A stretch of 64,000 nt of DNA from positions 1,054,001-1,118,000 of the forward strand of contig OZ245940.1 in the NCBI GenBank assembly GCA_965230045.1. Reading direction: 5' to 3'. The notes beneath the pieces were generated by a model that saw only the letters and a list, made by a program, of their open reading frames with translations, did no database searches and was not told where the DNA came from. The position numbers were made by a program, and so were the translations under genes. The stretch is from G963662905 sp965230045. Its GTDB lineage: Bacteria > Bacteroidota > Bacteroidia > Bacteroidales > WRLA01. Positions 18,615 to 28,034 of the stretch are shown here, piece by piece. Numbering within the stretch: position 1 is the stretch's first letter; the number at the start of each line of letters is the position of its first letter.

Positions 18615-19190
18615 TTATTTATCTCCTATATTTTCGGGTTCAGCTTCGGAAATAGAAACAGGAACGGCCTTTTGAATGGCATTGATCTGATCTTCATCCT
18701 TCAGGTCATCAAATTTCATTCCGAATTTTTCTTTTGAGAGCTCATCACGGAGTTCATTTACCGCCGCGGTTAGCTCATTCTGAACTGATATGTACATTTC
18801 GTAAGACGTACCACGGTCGTTCTTAAGTGAAATAACACCTTTTGAAACCGATATATCGCCTAACCCTTCAACAAAACGCATTGTTTTTTCGGGCAGGTCT
18901 TCACGGTTATAAGGGTTGGAAAGGAATTCCTTGGCATCTTGCTTAAGTGTTTCAATGCTGCTGGGTTTTCCTTCAACCAAAAGGTCGTCATATTTATTCA
19001 CCAGAACGTTAAAGATGTTACGATCTTTAATCTCCGGCGGTTCCTGATTCGGATCCGGTGGTGGAGGAAGCTTCCTGGTGATACCTGTATCAACGTCCAT
19101 TGTAGTAGTTACAAGGAAGAAGATCAGGAGCAGGAAAGCGATATCCGCCATGGAGCTTGCGTTAAGTTCTGGAGTCTTTCTACTTGCCAT
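18615..19190 (-). CDS. exbD: ExbD/TolR-family biopolymer transport protein (first copy)
   Basis: The 191-aa protein starts ASRKTPELNASSMADIAFLL. The conserved transmembrane Asp is in SMADIAFLLLIFFLVTTTM, followed by a proline-rich linker (LPPPPDPNQEPPEI) and a periplasmic domain. Two different ExbDs next to one ExbB are the standard Bacteroidota arrangement, likely forming a mixed complex. The gene lies 13 bp after the small membrane-protein gene. Confidence 0.93.
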   Translation of the reverse strand: MASRKTPELNASSMADIAFLLLIFFLVTTTMDVDTGITRKLPPPPDPNQEPPEIKDRNIFNVLVNKYDDLLVEGKPSSIETLKQDAKEFLSNPYNREDLPEKTMRFVEGLGDISVSKGVISLKNDRGTSYEMYISVQNELTAAVNELRDELSKEKFGMKFDDLKDEDQINAIQKAVPVSISEAEPENIGDK

Positions 19191-19203
19191 TGTTTATATT
19201 CTT

Positions 19204-19644
19204 TTATTTCAGCGCGTTGGAAATAGATGCATAAATGATCGACAGTACTGCAAGGCCACCTATAATATAAGTGAAATAAAGCGCAGCACCAACCAATTTT
19301 GAAACTTCAACTGTAGTTTCCAGTTTGACGAGTTTCAGATCATTAAATGTATTTCCCGCCAGGCTGTAAGAAATAAACCCAACAATAACCAGTCCGGCAA
19401 GAATCAATAAAATTTTGACTGCACTTTTGGGATTGCTGAATATCTGGAATATTGGGAACAATATAGCTGCAATTGCTCCAATGCCTGTTGCGATGAAACT
19501 TAGGTTTATAAAATTGTTGAGTACCGGGGAGTCAACGGTAATACCGTCTTTTCCTTTTACAAGAACCATGATCTGGAGCACAATTGCCAGTGCCATGATG
19601 ATCCATGATATGATCTTGAATATTAATATTAATTTCTTATCCAT
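19204..19644 (-). CDS. Small four-helix membrane protein of the ExbB/ExbD operon
   Basis: The 146-aa protein has four predicted membrane helices (IFKIISWIIMALAIVLQIMV, FINLSFIATGIGAIAAILFP, ILLILAGLVIVGFISYSLAG, LYFTYIIGGLAVLSIIYASI). I recognise no named family. Genes of this size between exbB and exbD recur in Bacteroidota, so it probably assembles with or assists the ExbBD motor. That is inferred from position only. Confidence 0.75.
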   Translation of the reverse strand: MDKKLILIFKIISWIIMALAIVLQIMVLVKGKDGITVDSPVLNNFINLSFIATGIGAIAAILFPIFQIFSNPKSAVKILLILAGLVIVGFISYSLAGNTFNDLKLVKLETTVEVSKLVGAALYFTYIIGGLAVLSIIYASISNALK

Positions 19645-19668
19645 AATAATAAGGACTAATGGTTTAAA

Positions 19669-20493
19669 TTACTTAGTGGCTTTGAATTTGGTCAGGATAT
19701 CGATAAACGAAATGGAACTGTCTTCCATATCATTTACAATGCTATCGATTTTTGCTACACAGTAGTTGTAGAAAATCTGGAGGATGATAGCAACGATAAG
19801 ACCAAATACAGTAGTAAGAAGTGCCACTTTAATACCTCCGGCAACAACTGCTGGGCTGATATCACCAACAGCTTCGATTGTATCAAATGCCTGGATCATA
19901 CCGATTACAGTACCCATAAACCCGAGCATAGGAGCAAGAGCAATGAAGAGTGCAATCCAACTGAGGCCTTTTTCTAAGCGGCCCATAAGTACACCACCAT
20001 AAGAAACGATCGCCTTCTCAACAACTTCGAGGCCTTCGTTGTAACGGTCAAGACCTTGGAAGAAGATCCCGGCAACAGGTCCACGTGTGTCACGGCAAAT
20101 GTCTTTTGCAGCATCAATGCCACCAGTTTCGAGTGCAGTTTCAACTTTGTTAAGTAACTTTTTGGTGTTGGTTGTAGAAAGGTTCAGATAAATAATCCTT
20201 TCAATTACCAATGCAAGGCCCAATACCAGAGCGAGCAATACAATACCCATAAATCCAGGGTCACCTTCGATGAATTTTTCTTTGAGGATCTGATGGAACG
20301 ACTGGCTTTCAACTACCGTTGGCTCGGTCAGTGTTTCTTCAACAGCTACTGTTTCTTCAACAATAGTTGAGTCGGCCGTTGTCATTGTTGTATCAACGGT
20401 CTGGTCAGTGTTTTCTTCTTGTGCCACAAGCGTGTTCGAAACACCGAAAGTCAGAATTCCTGCAATTGCTAAAAGTGCAAAAAACTTTTTCAT
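19669..20493 (-). CDS. exbB: MotA/TolQ/ExbB proton channel protein
   Basis: The 274-aa protein has an N-terminal signal-like helix (FFALLAIAGILTFGVSNTLV) and a Thr/Glu-rich linker. The three-helix MotA/ExbB domain contains VLLALVLGLALVIERIIYL, WIALFIALAPMLGFMGTVIG (the conserved proton-path segment LGxxGTVxGM) and VALLTTVFGLIVAIILQIF. It is the first gene of the exbB-x-exbD-exbD operon and powers TonB-type energy transduction. tRNA-Ser lies just upstream on the same strand. Confidence 0.94.
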   Translation of the reverse strand: MKKFFALLAIAGILTFGVSNTLVAQEENTDQTVDTTMTTADSTIVEETVAVEETLTEPTVVESQSFHQILKEKFIEGDPGFMGIVLLALVLGLALVIERIIYLNLSTTNTKKLLNKVETALETGGIDAAKDICRDTRGPVAGIFFQGLDRYNEGLEVVEKAIVSYGGVLMGRLEKGLSWIALFIALAPMLGFMGTVIGMIQAFDTIEAVGDISPAVVAGGIKVALLTTVFGLIVAIILQIFYNYCVAKIDSIVNDMEDSSISFIDILTKFKATK

Positions 20494-20554
20494 AGCTTAT
20501 TTTAATTGATTTTGAATAAGTGATTTTGATTAGTTTCAATCTATAAATAATCAG

Positions 20555-20642
20555 CGGAGAGAGAGGGATTCGAACCCTCGGTACACTTTTGGCGTACACA
20601 CGCTTTCCAGGCGTGCACCTTCAGCCACTCGGTCACCTCTCC
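20555..20642 (-). tRNA. tRNA-Ser (anticodon GGA)
   Basis: It runs 88 nt on the minus strand. The acceptor stem is GGAGAGG with TCTCTCC and discriminator G. The anticodon loop CTGGAAA gives GGA, the long variable arm is typical of class II tRNA-Ser, and the T-arm is GAGGG-TTCGAAT-CCCTC. No CCA is encoded. Confidence 0.95.
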
Positions 20643-20809
20643 ATGTAAAAGAACGTAAAAAACGCCAAAAATCAGGCTGCTAATATACAAAAAATAATTT
20701 CCCTCATTAGAAAATGATGTAGAATTTGGCTTTATTGCCGCTCTCTTTTAACGTTTGCTAAACGCTGATATTGCCTTACTTAGAAGCTTAATTATATTTG
20801 TTCTTTTTA

Positions 20810-21835
20810 TCAGCTCATTGTTAATTCGCCCCGGAGCGAACGTTGTAGCTTGCCTATGATCAATGCATTGTCGCTATATGAGCCTAATAATACCATTAAT
20901 TTTGCCAAAGCTGATTCAATACTGATGTCATGTCCGCCGGTAATGTTTGGGTGTTTTAAGTGCATGCTGGCCTGATATTTGCCTATATCCACAGCCCCTT
21001 TGCGGCATTGGCTGAGCACAAATATTATTATGCCTTTTTCAGCAGCACGGCGCACCGCTTCCGTAAACCACTTGCTTGTGGGCGTATTGCCCGAGCCATA
21101 GGCTTCAATGATTACGGCGCGCAAACCGGGCGCTTCCAAAACTGAATAAACTGTTTGCTCCGGTATGCCCGGAAATATCTTGAGTATATTGATGTTTGTC
21201 TCCAATGCCAGGTTGAGCTTTAATTTGCGAAAACGGGGAATCTGGATTTTCGGGCGGTTAAATTTTAAATGGATACCGGCTTCGGCCAAAGGCGGATAAT
21301 TAGGACTGATAAATGCATCAAAATCTTCCGCATTGAATTTTGTGGTGCGGTTTCCCCGATATAGTTTGTTCTCAAAATAAATGCATACCTCAGGAACAAT
21401 GGCAGTATCTTCCTCATAACTGGCCGCAATTTCTATGGCGGTTATGAAATTTTCCCTTCCATCGGTGCGCAACATGCCTAAGGGCAGCTGTGATCCGGTA
21501 AGGATTACCGGTTTTGACAGGTTTTCAAGCATGAAACTTAATGCTGAGGCTGTATAGCTCATGGTGTCCGTTCCATGCAAAATAACAAAGCCATCATATT
21601 TTTCGTAGTTCTCCTCAATCCTGCGTGCGAGCTCTATCCATAATTCAGGATTCATGTCCGAGCTGTCGATCAATGGATCAAAACTAATGGCATCTATTTG
21701 ATAATTAAATCGTTCCAATACAGGAATCTGTTCGTAAATATTATCAAAATTAAAAGGTTCCAAGGCTCCTTCTTTGTTTTGAATCATACCTATGGTGCCG
21801 CCGGTATAAATGACCAGTATTGATGTGTTATCCAT
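20810..21835 (-). CDS. ansA: Type I L-asparaginase
   Basis: This 341-aa cytoplasmic enzyme hydrolyses asparagine to aspartate and ammonia. The first catalytic Thr is in ILVIYTGGTIGMIQ and the second Thr-Asp pair is in FVILHGTDTMSYTASAL. Also present are PVILTGSQLPLGMLRTDGR and SDMNPELW. The length and absence of a signal peptide fit the type I (AnsA) branch. It starts five bases after the tatD stop on the same strand, so the two are probably cotranscribed. Confidence 0.94.
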   Translation of the reverse strand: MDNTSILVIYTGGTIGMIQNKEGALEPFNFDNIYEQIPVLERFNYQIDAISFDPLIDSSDMNPELWIELARRIEENYEKYDGFVILHGTDTMSYTASALSFMLENLSKPVILTGSQLPLGMLRTDGRENFITAIEIAASYEEDTAIVPEVCIYFENKLYRGNRTTKFNAEDFDAFISPNYPPLAEAGIHLKFNRPKIQIPRFRKLKLNLALETNINILKIFPGIPEQTVYSVLEAPGLRAVIIEAYGSGNTPTSKWFTEAVRRAAEKGIIIFVLSQCRKGAVDIGKYQASMHLKHPNITGGHDISIESALAKLMVLLGSYSDNALIIGKLQRSLRGELTMS

Positions 21836-21840
21836 TTTTT

Positions 21841-22614
21841 TTATTTATTTATCGCGAAAAGCTTTAAAGCGCTGGCCGTTGTAATTTCAGCAACTTCTGC
21901 CGTACTCATGCCTTTAATTTCTGCAAGTTTTTGGGCAATTAATGGAATATAAGCGCTTTCATTCCTTTTGCCCCTATGCGGAACCGGCGCCAGAAAGGGA
22001 GCGTCGGTTTCCAATAAAATGTTTTCAACAGGAATATCTCTAAGGCTATCGCTTAGCTTGCTGTTTTTAAATGTCAGTACACCACCGATCCCCAAATAAA
22101 AACCCCTATCGGTGATTTGTTTTGCCTGTTCGGCTGTTCCTGAGAAACAATGAAAGATGCCTTTCAGTGGTTTTCCTTTAAAACGGCCCAGCACTTCCAT
22201 AATTTCATTAAAGCTTTCCCTGCTGTGGATTATTAGTGGCAGGTTCATTTCCAAAGCCCATTCAATTTGCCGGTGAAATGCTTCATATTGTTGTGTGCGG
22301 TAGGTTTTGTCCCAATAGAGGTCTATCCCAACTTCGCCAACAGCAATATATGTGCCGCCGCGCAATTCCCGCTCCACAATTGCCAGTTCTTCCTCAAAAT
22401 TTCCCTTGACGGATGTGGGATGAAGCCCCATCATGGCAAAACAGTTCTCAGGATAAGCATTATGTAAATTGTACATCGCCTCAATGCTCCCCGAATCAAT
22501 ATTGGGAAGAAAAAAATATTTGACCCCAACATTTTTTGCCCTGCGGATTACCTCCTCGCGATCCTCTTCAAATTCTTTTAAATAAAGGTGTGTATGCGTA
22601 TCACAAAAAATCAT
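21841..22614 (-). CDS. tatD: TatD-family metal-dependent hydrolase (DNase)
   Basis: The 257-aa TIM-barrel protein has metal ligands visible in FCDTHTHLYLKEF (HxH), AVGEVGIDLYWD (Glu), LIIHSRES (His), GIFHCFSGTAEQ (His) and LLETDAPFLAP (Asp). TatD proteins are 3'-5' DNA/RNA exonucleases with roles in repair and turnover. The gene precedes ansA. Its start at 22614 is 41 bp from the divergent glycosyltransferase start at 22656. Confidence 0.95.
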   Translation of the reverse strand: MIFCDTHTHLYLKEFEEDREEVIRRAKNVGVKYFFLPNIDSGSIEAMYNLHNAYPENCFAMMGLHPTSVKGNFEEELAIVERELRGGTYIAVGEVGIDLYWDKTYRTQQYEAFHRQIEWALEMNLPLIIHSRESFNEIMEVLGRFKGKPLKGIFHCFSGTAEQAKQITDRGFYLGIGGVLTFKNSKLSDSLRDIPVENILLETDAPFLAPVPHRGKRNESAYIPLIAQKLAEIKGMSTAEVAEITTASALKLFAINK

Positions 22615-22655
22615 GGCGCAAAAGTAGGGTAAAAATATTTTCTAAATTTGTGCCG

Positions 22656-23663
22656 ATGCAAACAATACGGAATATTCTGATTATCCGATTTAGCTCAATA
22701 GGTGACATTGTGCTGACAAGCCCTGCAATACGCTCATGCAGAAAGGCTTATCCGGATGCCGAAATACACTATATTACCAAAAAACAATATAAAGTTATTC
22801 TTTCCGAAAACCCGTATATCGATCACTTGCATCTTTTTGAAGGCGATTTAAACAAGACTGTAAAAGAGCTGTCCGGATTTCGGTTTGACCTAATTATCGA
22901 TCTGCACCGTAGCCTGCGTTCGCGATTACTTTGCCTGAGATTGTGGCGGCCAAATGCGGGTTTCCCGAAATTGAACCTGAAAAAATGGCTTCTGGTGCAC
23001 ACAAAAAGAAATTTGATGCCCGATATCCATATAGCAGAGCGCTATATGAGCCGTTTGAAATCGAAAAACATTCTGCCCGATGGCGATGGCCTGGATTATT
23101 TCATTTCGGAAAATGATAGCGTCATTGATCATCCAAGGCTTCAAAAATTCATCACGAAAGATTTTATTGCCATTGTAGCCGGTGCCAAACATTTTACCAA
23201 GCAGATTCCTTCTGAAATCCTAATTGATATAATCGCGAAAGCCAATATGCCGGTGGTGATTTTAGGCGGCCCTGATGAGCGCTCCAAAGCTGACGGTATT
23301 GTTCAGGATTTTGCAGATGAAAGCGTTTTTAATGCCTGTGGATTATTGAGCCTGGGGCAATCCGCTGAAGTAATCCGCCGTGCAGCGCTGGTTATAACCT
23401 CAGATACCGGTTTGATGCACATTGCTGCCGCTTTTCAAAAGAAAATTATTTCCATTTGGGGCAATACGGTGCCCGAACTGGGCATGTACCCTTATATGCC
23501 GCAGCATCCGGAGCGTTCCCTGATCTTTGAAATTAAAAACCTTCCCTGCCGCCCTTGCAGTAAAATTGGCTTCGGTTCCTGCCCAAAAAAGCATTTTAAA
23601 TGTATGATGGAACAAAACACGGATGAAATAGTGCAGGCAATTAAGCGGTTAAGCGAACAATAA
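22656..23663 (+). CDS. Glycosyltransferase family 9 protein (heptosyltransferase-like)
   Basis: The 335-aa protein starts MQTIRNILIIRFSSIGDIVL, the diagnostic GT9 N-terminal strand and loop. An upstream in-frame ATG at 22536 lies inside tatD on the opposite strand and is rejected. Also present are DLIIDLHRSLRSRLL, a C-terminal nucleotide-sugar site (VVILGGPDE, VITSDTGLMHIAAAF, ISIWGNTVPE) and a Cys-rich tail (LPCRPCSKIGFGSCPKKHFKCM) common in Bacteroidota homologues. It probably transfers a heptose or related sugar to LPS core. Confidence 0.93.
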   Translation: MQTIRNILIIRFSSIGDIVLTSPAIRSCRKAYPDAEIHYITKKQYKVILSENPYIDHLHLFEGDLNKTVKELSGFRFDLIIDLHRSLRSRLLCLRLWRPNAGFPKLNLKKWLLVHTKRNLMPDIHIAERYMSRLKSKNILPDGDGLDYFISENDSVIDHPRLQKFITKDFIAIVAGAKHFTKQIPSEILIDIIAKANMPVVILGGPDERSKADGIVQDFADESVFNACGLLSLGQSAEVIRRAALVITSDTGLMHIAAAFQKKIISIWGNTVPELGMYPYMPQHPERSLIFEIKNLPCRPCSKIGFGSCPKKHFKCMMEQNTDEIVQAIKRLSEQ

Positions 23664-23673
23664 TATATTTTGT

Positions 23674-23962
23674 GGTACTACACGGAATTTCGTGGAAAGA
23701 AATTAGAATGCTATTTCAAACAGATTCCTCCAAAGTTTCCTCATTCTTCGGGAAACTTTGTCGGAATGACGCGTTTTTATGAAGTCAGGAGGCATTTGCC
23801 TTAAACACCTAATAAACAGCGTCATTCCGACCGGAACAAAGCCAAACGAAGTGATTAAGGCTTTGTGAAGGGAGGAATCTGTTAGGGATCAATAGTTTAT
23901 TAATAAATATCTCCATATTATTTTCAAACATTATTGTTACCCACGAAATTCCTAGTAGAACC
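23674..23962. mobile_element. MITE-like element, copy 1 (289 bp, 8-bp TSD)
   Basis: Terminal inverted repeats of 22 bp start GGTACTACACGG on the left and GGTTCTACTAGG on the right strand (19 of 22 match, both ending AATTTCGTGG). They are flanked by the exact 8-bp direct repeat TATTTTGT (23666-23673 and 23963-23970). Inside is a second inverted repeat, AACAGATTCCTCC (23719) with GGAGGAATCTGTT (ending 23883), and a hairpin CAAAGTTTCC/GGAAACTTTG. There is no coding capacity. It fills the gap between the glycosyltransferase and MBL genes. A second copy lies at 43421. Confidence 0.8.
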
Positions 23963-23982
23963 TATTTTGTGAATTACTCAGC

Positions 23983-24630
23983 TTAGCTTGACATAAAAAT
24001 AAACGGATTATTTTTCTTTTCATGACCGATAGTGGTGTGTGGGCCATGCCCGGGAAAAACCAGTGTTTCGTCGGGCAAAGCAAAAACTTTGGTAATAATA
24101 TTTTCGCGCAAAAGGTCGTAATCGCCGGTAGGTAAATCCGTGCGCCCGATACTGTCGCGGAAAAGCACATCGCCCGAAATCAGGAAATGATCTTTTTTGC
24201 AGTACAGGCAAATGCTGCCATCTGCGTGTCCCGGTGTATAAATAACTCTTAGCTTGCTTTCGCCAAAGCCAACATAATCGCCTTCTTCGAGAAAATCCGT
24301 TGGTTCTATAACTTCATCAACAGCGATGCCCATGTTTTTTCCGAATTCTTCTGCCGACTGCCAGAAAATTTCACTCGCAGGATGCACAAAGGGTTTTAAT
24401 CCATAGGTTTGGTAAACCCATGTGTTTCCGGTCATATGGTCGAGGTGCATGTGCGTGTTGACAAGTTTCACGGGTTTCAGCCCCTGCTCATCAATAAAAG
24501 AACTTAATTCTGCCCGTTCTTTTTCCGTTTCACAGCCCGGATCTATAATTAAACATTCATTGGTGTCATCGGCAAGGATGTAGGTGTTTACCTGAAAACT
24601 GTTAAAACTAAAGGCTTTTATGCGTATCAT
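23983..24630 (-). CDS. MBL-fold metallohydrolase (glyoxalase II-like)
   Basis: The protein is about 215 aa from the ATG at 24630 (MIRIKAFSFNSFQVNTYILA). A longer reading from 24678 adds 16 unsupported residues. Metallo-beta-lactamase ligands are visible: NTHMHLDHMTG (HxHxDH), VIYTPGHADGSICLY (His), LISGDVLFRDSIGRTD (Asp) and VFPGHGPHTTIGHEKKNNPF (His). These enzymes hydrolyse thioesters such as S-lactoylglutathione or related compounds. The substrate here is unknown. Confidence 0.92.
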   Translation of the reverse strand: MIRIKAFSFNSFQVNTYILADDTNECLIIDPGCETEKERAELSSFIDEQGLKPVKLVNTHMHLDHMTGNTWVYQTYGLKPFVHPASEIFWQSAEEFGKNMGIAVDEVIEPTDFLEEGDYVGFGESKLRVIYTPGHADGSICLYCKKDHFLISGDVLFRDSIGRTDLPTGDYDLLRENIITKVFALPDETLVFPGHGPHTTIGHEKKNNPFIFMSS

Positions 24631-24756
24631 TCGGTTTCTGGTAGTTTTAAAAATGTGTGCAAAGATATTCGGATTCAAGTCCGTATTTAAGCATAAACTA
24701 AAAAATGTTATAATTTAGCCTGCCACAAGAACTGAAGATCAATTTAACAACAGCAG

Positions 24757-27700
24757 ATGGTCAAAATTGTTGCACATAAAAAGCTGATAAGGACAGGAAT
24801 ATTTTTCCTGACTGTGCTTCTTTATTTGTTTATCGGCCATGTGCAGGGGCAATTTTACAATGGTTCGCAACTGCAGTTTGGGAAAAGCCGCATCCAATAT
24901 TTTGACTTTAGCTGGCATTATCAGGTTTATGATGAATTTGATGTGTATTTTTATGATGAGAATACCCAAAAACTGGCCGAACATCTGGCGCTTTATGCAC
25001 CCCGTGAAATTGAGCGTATCGGGCGGCAGCTCAATGCTTTTCTTGATGTGAAAATGCAGTTTTTGGTATTCCGCAACCTTTCTGATCTGAAACAGTCCAA
25101 TGTGGGCATAAAAACCGATGATACCTATAATATTGGTGGCGTTACGCATATTGTCGGAAGTCAGGTATTTGTGTATTTTAATGGCACATTGGCTGATTTT
25201 GAGCGGCAAATCCGGGCAGCCATTGCTCAGTTTTATATCAATCAGGCTGTTTTTGGCAGCAGTTTTACAGCGCAAATCAAAAATTCTGCCCTAAAAAGTA
25301 TCCCGGAATGGTTTACGGGCGGTTTGGCCAGTTATGTTGCCGAGCCCTGGAGCGCAACACTGGACAACCGGCTGCGCAATGCGTTTCTGGCAGGCAAATT
25401 TGAATATTTTAATTTCATTGAAGGAGATGATGCCCGTTTGGCCGGACATTCATTCTGGTATTTTATAGCAACGCAATATGGCGAAAAAGTTCCGGGAGCT
25501 GTTCTTCAGGCCATTTCCGCAAACCGCGGCATCGAATCGGCCCTTTTGCTCAGCCTGGGGCTTTCCCTGAAGCAATTAATGGAGCAATGGTATCAGTTTT
25601 ACCTGGGACTTTATCTTGATGAAGTCGAAAAGTATTCGTTCCCTTCCGGCGCATATGTGCTGAAAGGCCGAAAAAACAAAGCCCGAAAACGTTATTCGGA
25701 AGTATGTATTAGCCCTGATGATGGTTATGTGGCCTATGCCGAAAATGAGATTGGAAAAATTAAAGTGTGGATACAAAATCTCGAAAACGGCAAACGGCAA
25801 AAAATATTGAAATACGGCTGGAAAGCCGATGAAAAAAACGATTTCCATTATCCATTGCTCTGCTGGGTTCCGGGAACGGATCGGCTCGCTATTTTATACG
25901 AGCATAAAGGGAGGCTTATGCTCCGTTTTCAACAGCCCGGCGAAAAGGAATTTGCCGAGCGGGAAATGGAACATTTCAGTTTTGTGCAGGATCTTAATTT
26001 TGCCCCTGATGGCAAACATATGGTATTGTCTGCCGAAAAATTCGGGCAAAGCGATTTGTTCCTTATGAACCTGGCTTCCAATATACCGCAGCAGATTACC
26101 AATGATGTTTGGGATGATGTTTGCCCTGTTTTTTACCGCAAGGAAGATCAACTGCTTTTCAGTTCCAACCGAAACAGCGACAGCCTGTCTTTTGTGGGCT
26201 TCCGGGATGTGGGAAACAAGTCCCTGAATCCGGATATGGACCTTTTCCTGCTCGACAGGAATACCAATAGCCTGGAACGCCTCACCAACAGCCCGGGGAT
26301 CAATGAAATAAAAGTCCAGAAGTGGGATGACAATCATTTTGTGTTCCTCTCGGACGAAAACGGTATTTACAACCGTTTTATGGCACGTATCGACAGCAGT
26401 ATCTCGTCCGTTGATACAGCGGTGCATTACCGTTACTTTTTGAGTTCATTTGCTGTCAGCAACTACAATACATCGATACTGAACCAGAGCATCAACACCA
26501 ATGCCAATATTTATGCAGAGCTGGTGCAGGAAGAAAATAATTTCAGGATGTTGCTGAAAAACAAAGATGCCGTAGCTTTGATTGATCCTGTGTTGCTTCA
26601 GCCCAACTGGTACCGAAAGCAGAACCCGGCAGAAAGAGTCTCAGATCCTGATGAACCCCTGGCTTCAAAGCCGGACAGTTTGCCGGTGCGTTTCAGAAAT
26701 GTGCAGTTTGACGAACTTTCACGGTCCTTTGGCAGTGCAGGCGGGAACTCTGGTGGAAAGGCTGCAATTGCTGCGGGAAAAGAGCAATACATGGTGGATT
26801 CTGCCGGTCTGCAGCTGATACAAGGCAAGAATTTGTATATGGTGAAGTTTATTGTTGATGAGCTGGTTACGCAAGTTGATTTTAACTTCATTAATGCACA
26901 ATATCAACAGTTTAGTGGAGGTGGTTCGCCTGTTTACCTTGATCCCGGATTTAATGTTTTCCTGAAAGCAGGAGTAAGCGATGTCTTGCAGGATTACCGC
27001 ATCACGGGCGGTGTGCGTTTGGCGCCGGATTTAAAAAATAATGAGTGGGTGCTCAGCTATGAGAATATCAAACAAAGGCTCGACAAACGATTGGTTTTTC
27101 ATCGGAGGGCATTGCAGGAAAACCGCAGTATTTATCTGATAAAGCAGTTGTCGCACGCATTATATTATCAGCTGAAATGGCCTTTTAGTACTGTTTTTTC
27201 GGTGGACGGTACGGCAATGTTGAAAAACGAACGCACCATCTATTTGCCGGTCAACGATATCAGCCTCAAAGAACCGGATGAAAATAAAAACTGGGCCGGT
27301 TTAAAGGCTTCGCTGACCTTTGATAATACACGCGATCTTGGGCTCAACCTCTATGAAGGCACGCGATTAAAGTTGTTTGGTGAGTATTATCAATTGATCG
27401 ATAAATCTTTTGAAAACCTGGTTGTGCTTGGTTTTGATGTCCGGAATTATCTGCGGATTCATCGTTCCTTCATATGGGCAAACCGTTTCGCATGCAGCAG
27501 CTCCCTCGGTAGCCAGCGGCTCATATATTATATGGGTGGTGTTGACCGGTGGCTCAATGCAGAATTTAACCAGTTGACCCCAATTGATTATGATCAGGAT
27601 TATACCTATCAAACTCTGGCAACCAATATGCGCGGTTTCGATCAGAATATCCGCAACGGTAATTCTTTTGCCGTAATCAATAGCGAACTGCGATTCCCGC

Positions 27701-28020
27701 TTTTCCGTTATTTTTTCCGCCGCCCAATCAGTTCCGATGTTTTGAACAATTTTCAATTGATTGGCTTTGGAGATGTGGGAACTGCCTGGACAGGGCTGAA
27801 CCCGTACTCGGACGAAAATGCACTTTTTACCCGCTGGGTACGTCAGGGGCCATTACTGATTAAAGTGGTTGAACAAAAAGATCCGATCGTAGCCGGAACA
27901 GGATTTGGAATGAGGACGCGCCTGCTGGGGTATTTTGTGCGTACAGACCTGGCCTGGGGTTATGAAGACGGTCAATTCAATCCGCCGGTATTTTATTTTT
28001 CCTTAAGCCTTGATTTTTAA
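24757..28020 (+). CDS. Large TolB-like beta-propeller and outer-membrane barrel protein
   Basis: The 1087-aa exported protein has an N-terminal signal helix (TGIFFLTVLLYLFIGHVQG), then a peptidase-MA-like region (residues about 50-290, with IPEWFTGGLASYVAEPW). The HExxH zinc motif is replaced by IRAAIAQFYINQ, so it is probably inactive. Next come PD40/TolB propeller repeats (VCISPDDGYVAYAENEIGKI, LNFAPDGKHMVLSAEKFGQS, DQLLFSSNRNSDS) to about residue 550. A C-terminal part of about 380 aa is rich in aromatic beta strands ending in ...PPVFYFSLSLDF, typical of an outer-membrane barrel. The role is unknown. The domain set suggests an envelope-assembly or periplasm-spanning function. Confidence 0.8.
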   Translation: MVKIVAHKKLIRTGIFFLTVLLYLFIGHVQGQFYNGSQLQFGKSRIQYFDFSWHYQVYDEFDVYFYDENTQKLAEHLALYAPREIERIGRQLNAFLDVKMQFLVFRNLSDLKQSNVGIKTDDTYNIGGVTHIVGSQVFVYFNGTLADFERQIRAAIAQFYINQAVFGSSFTAQIKNSALKSIPEWFTGGLASYVAEPWSATLDNRLRNAFLAGKFEYFNFIEGDDARLAGHSFWYFIATQYGEKVPGAVLQAISANRGIESALLLSLGLSLKQLMEQWYQFYLGLYLDEVEKYSFPSGAYVLKGRKNKARKRYSEVCISPDDGYVAYAENEIGKIKVWIQNLENGKRQKILKYGWKADEKNDFHYPLLCWVPGTDRLAILYEHKGRLMLRFQQPGEKEFAEREMEHFSFVQDLNFAPDGKHMVLSAEKFGQSDLFLMNLASNIPQQITNDVWDDVCPVFYRKEDQLLFSSNRNSDSLSFVGFRDVGNKSLNPDMDLFLLDRNTNSLERLTNSPGINEIKVQKWDDNHFVFLSDENGIYNRFMARIDSSISSVDTAVHYRYFLSSFAVSNYNTSILNQSINTNANIYAELVQEENNFRMLLKNKDAVALIDPVLLQPNWYRKQNPAERVSDPDEPLASKPDSLPVRFRNVQFDELSRSFGSAGGNSGGKAAIAAGKEQYMVDSAGLQLIQGKNLYMVKFIVDELVTQVDFNFINAQYQQFSGGGSPVYLDPGFNVFLKAGVSDVLQDYRITGGVRLAPDLKNNEWVLSYENIKQRLDKRLVFHRRALQENRSIYLIKQLSHALYYQLKWPFSTVFSVDGTAMLKNERTIYLPVNDISLKEPDENKNWAGLKASLTFDNTRDLGLNLYEGTRLKLFGEYYQLIDKSFENLVVLGFDVRNYLRIHRSFIWANRFACSSSLGSQRLIYYMGGVDRWLNAEFNQLTPIDYDQDYTYQTLATNMRGFDQNIRNGNSFAVINSELRFPLFRYFFRRPISSDVLNNFQLIGFGDVGTAWTGLNPYSDENALFTRWVRQGPLLIKVVEQKDPIVAGTGFGMRTRLLGYFVRTDLAWGYEDGQFNPPVFYFSLSLDF

Positions 28021-28034
28021 AGAAATTTGTTAAT

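Noticed and set aside
22536..22655. A 40-residue N-terminal extension of the GT9 protein
   Set aside because: The extension is antisense to tatD and lacks GT9 similarity. The family N-terminus starts exactly at the ATG 22656.
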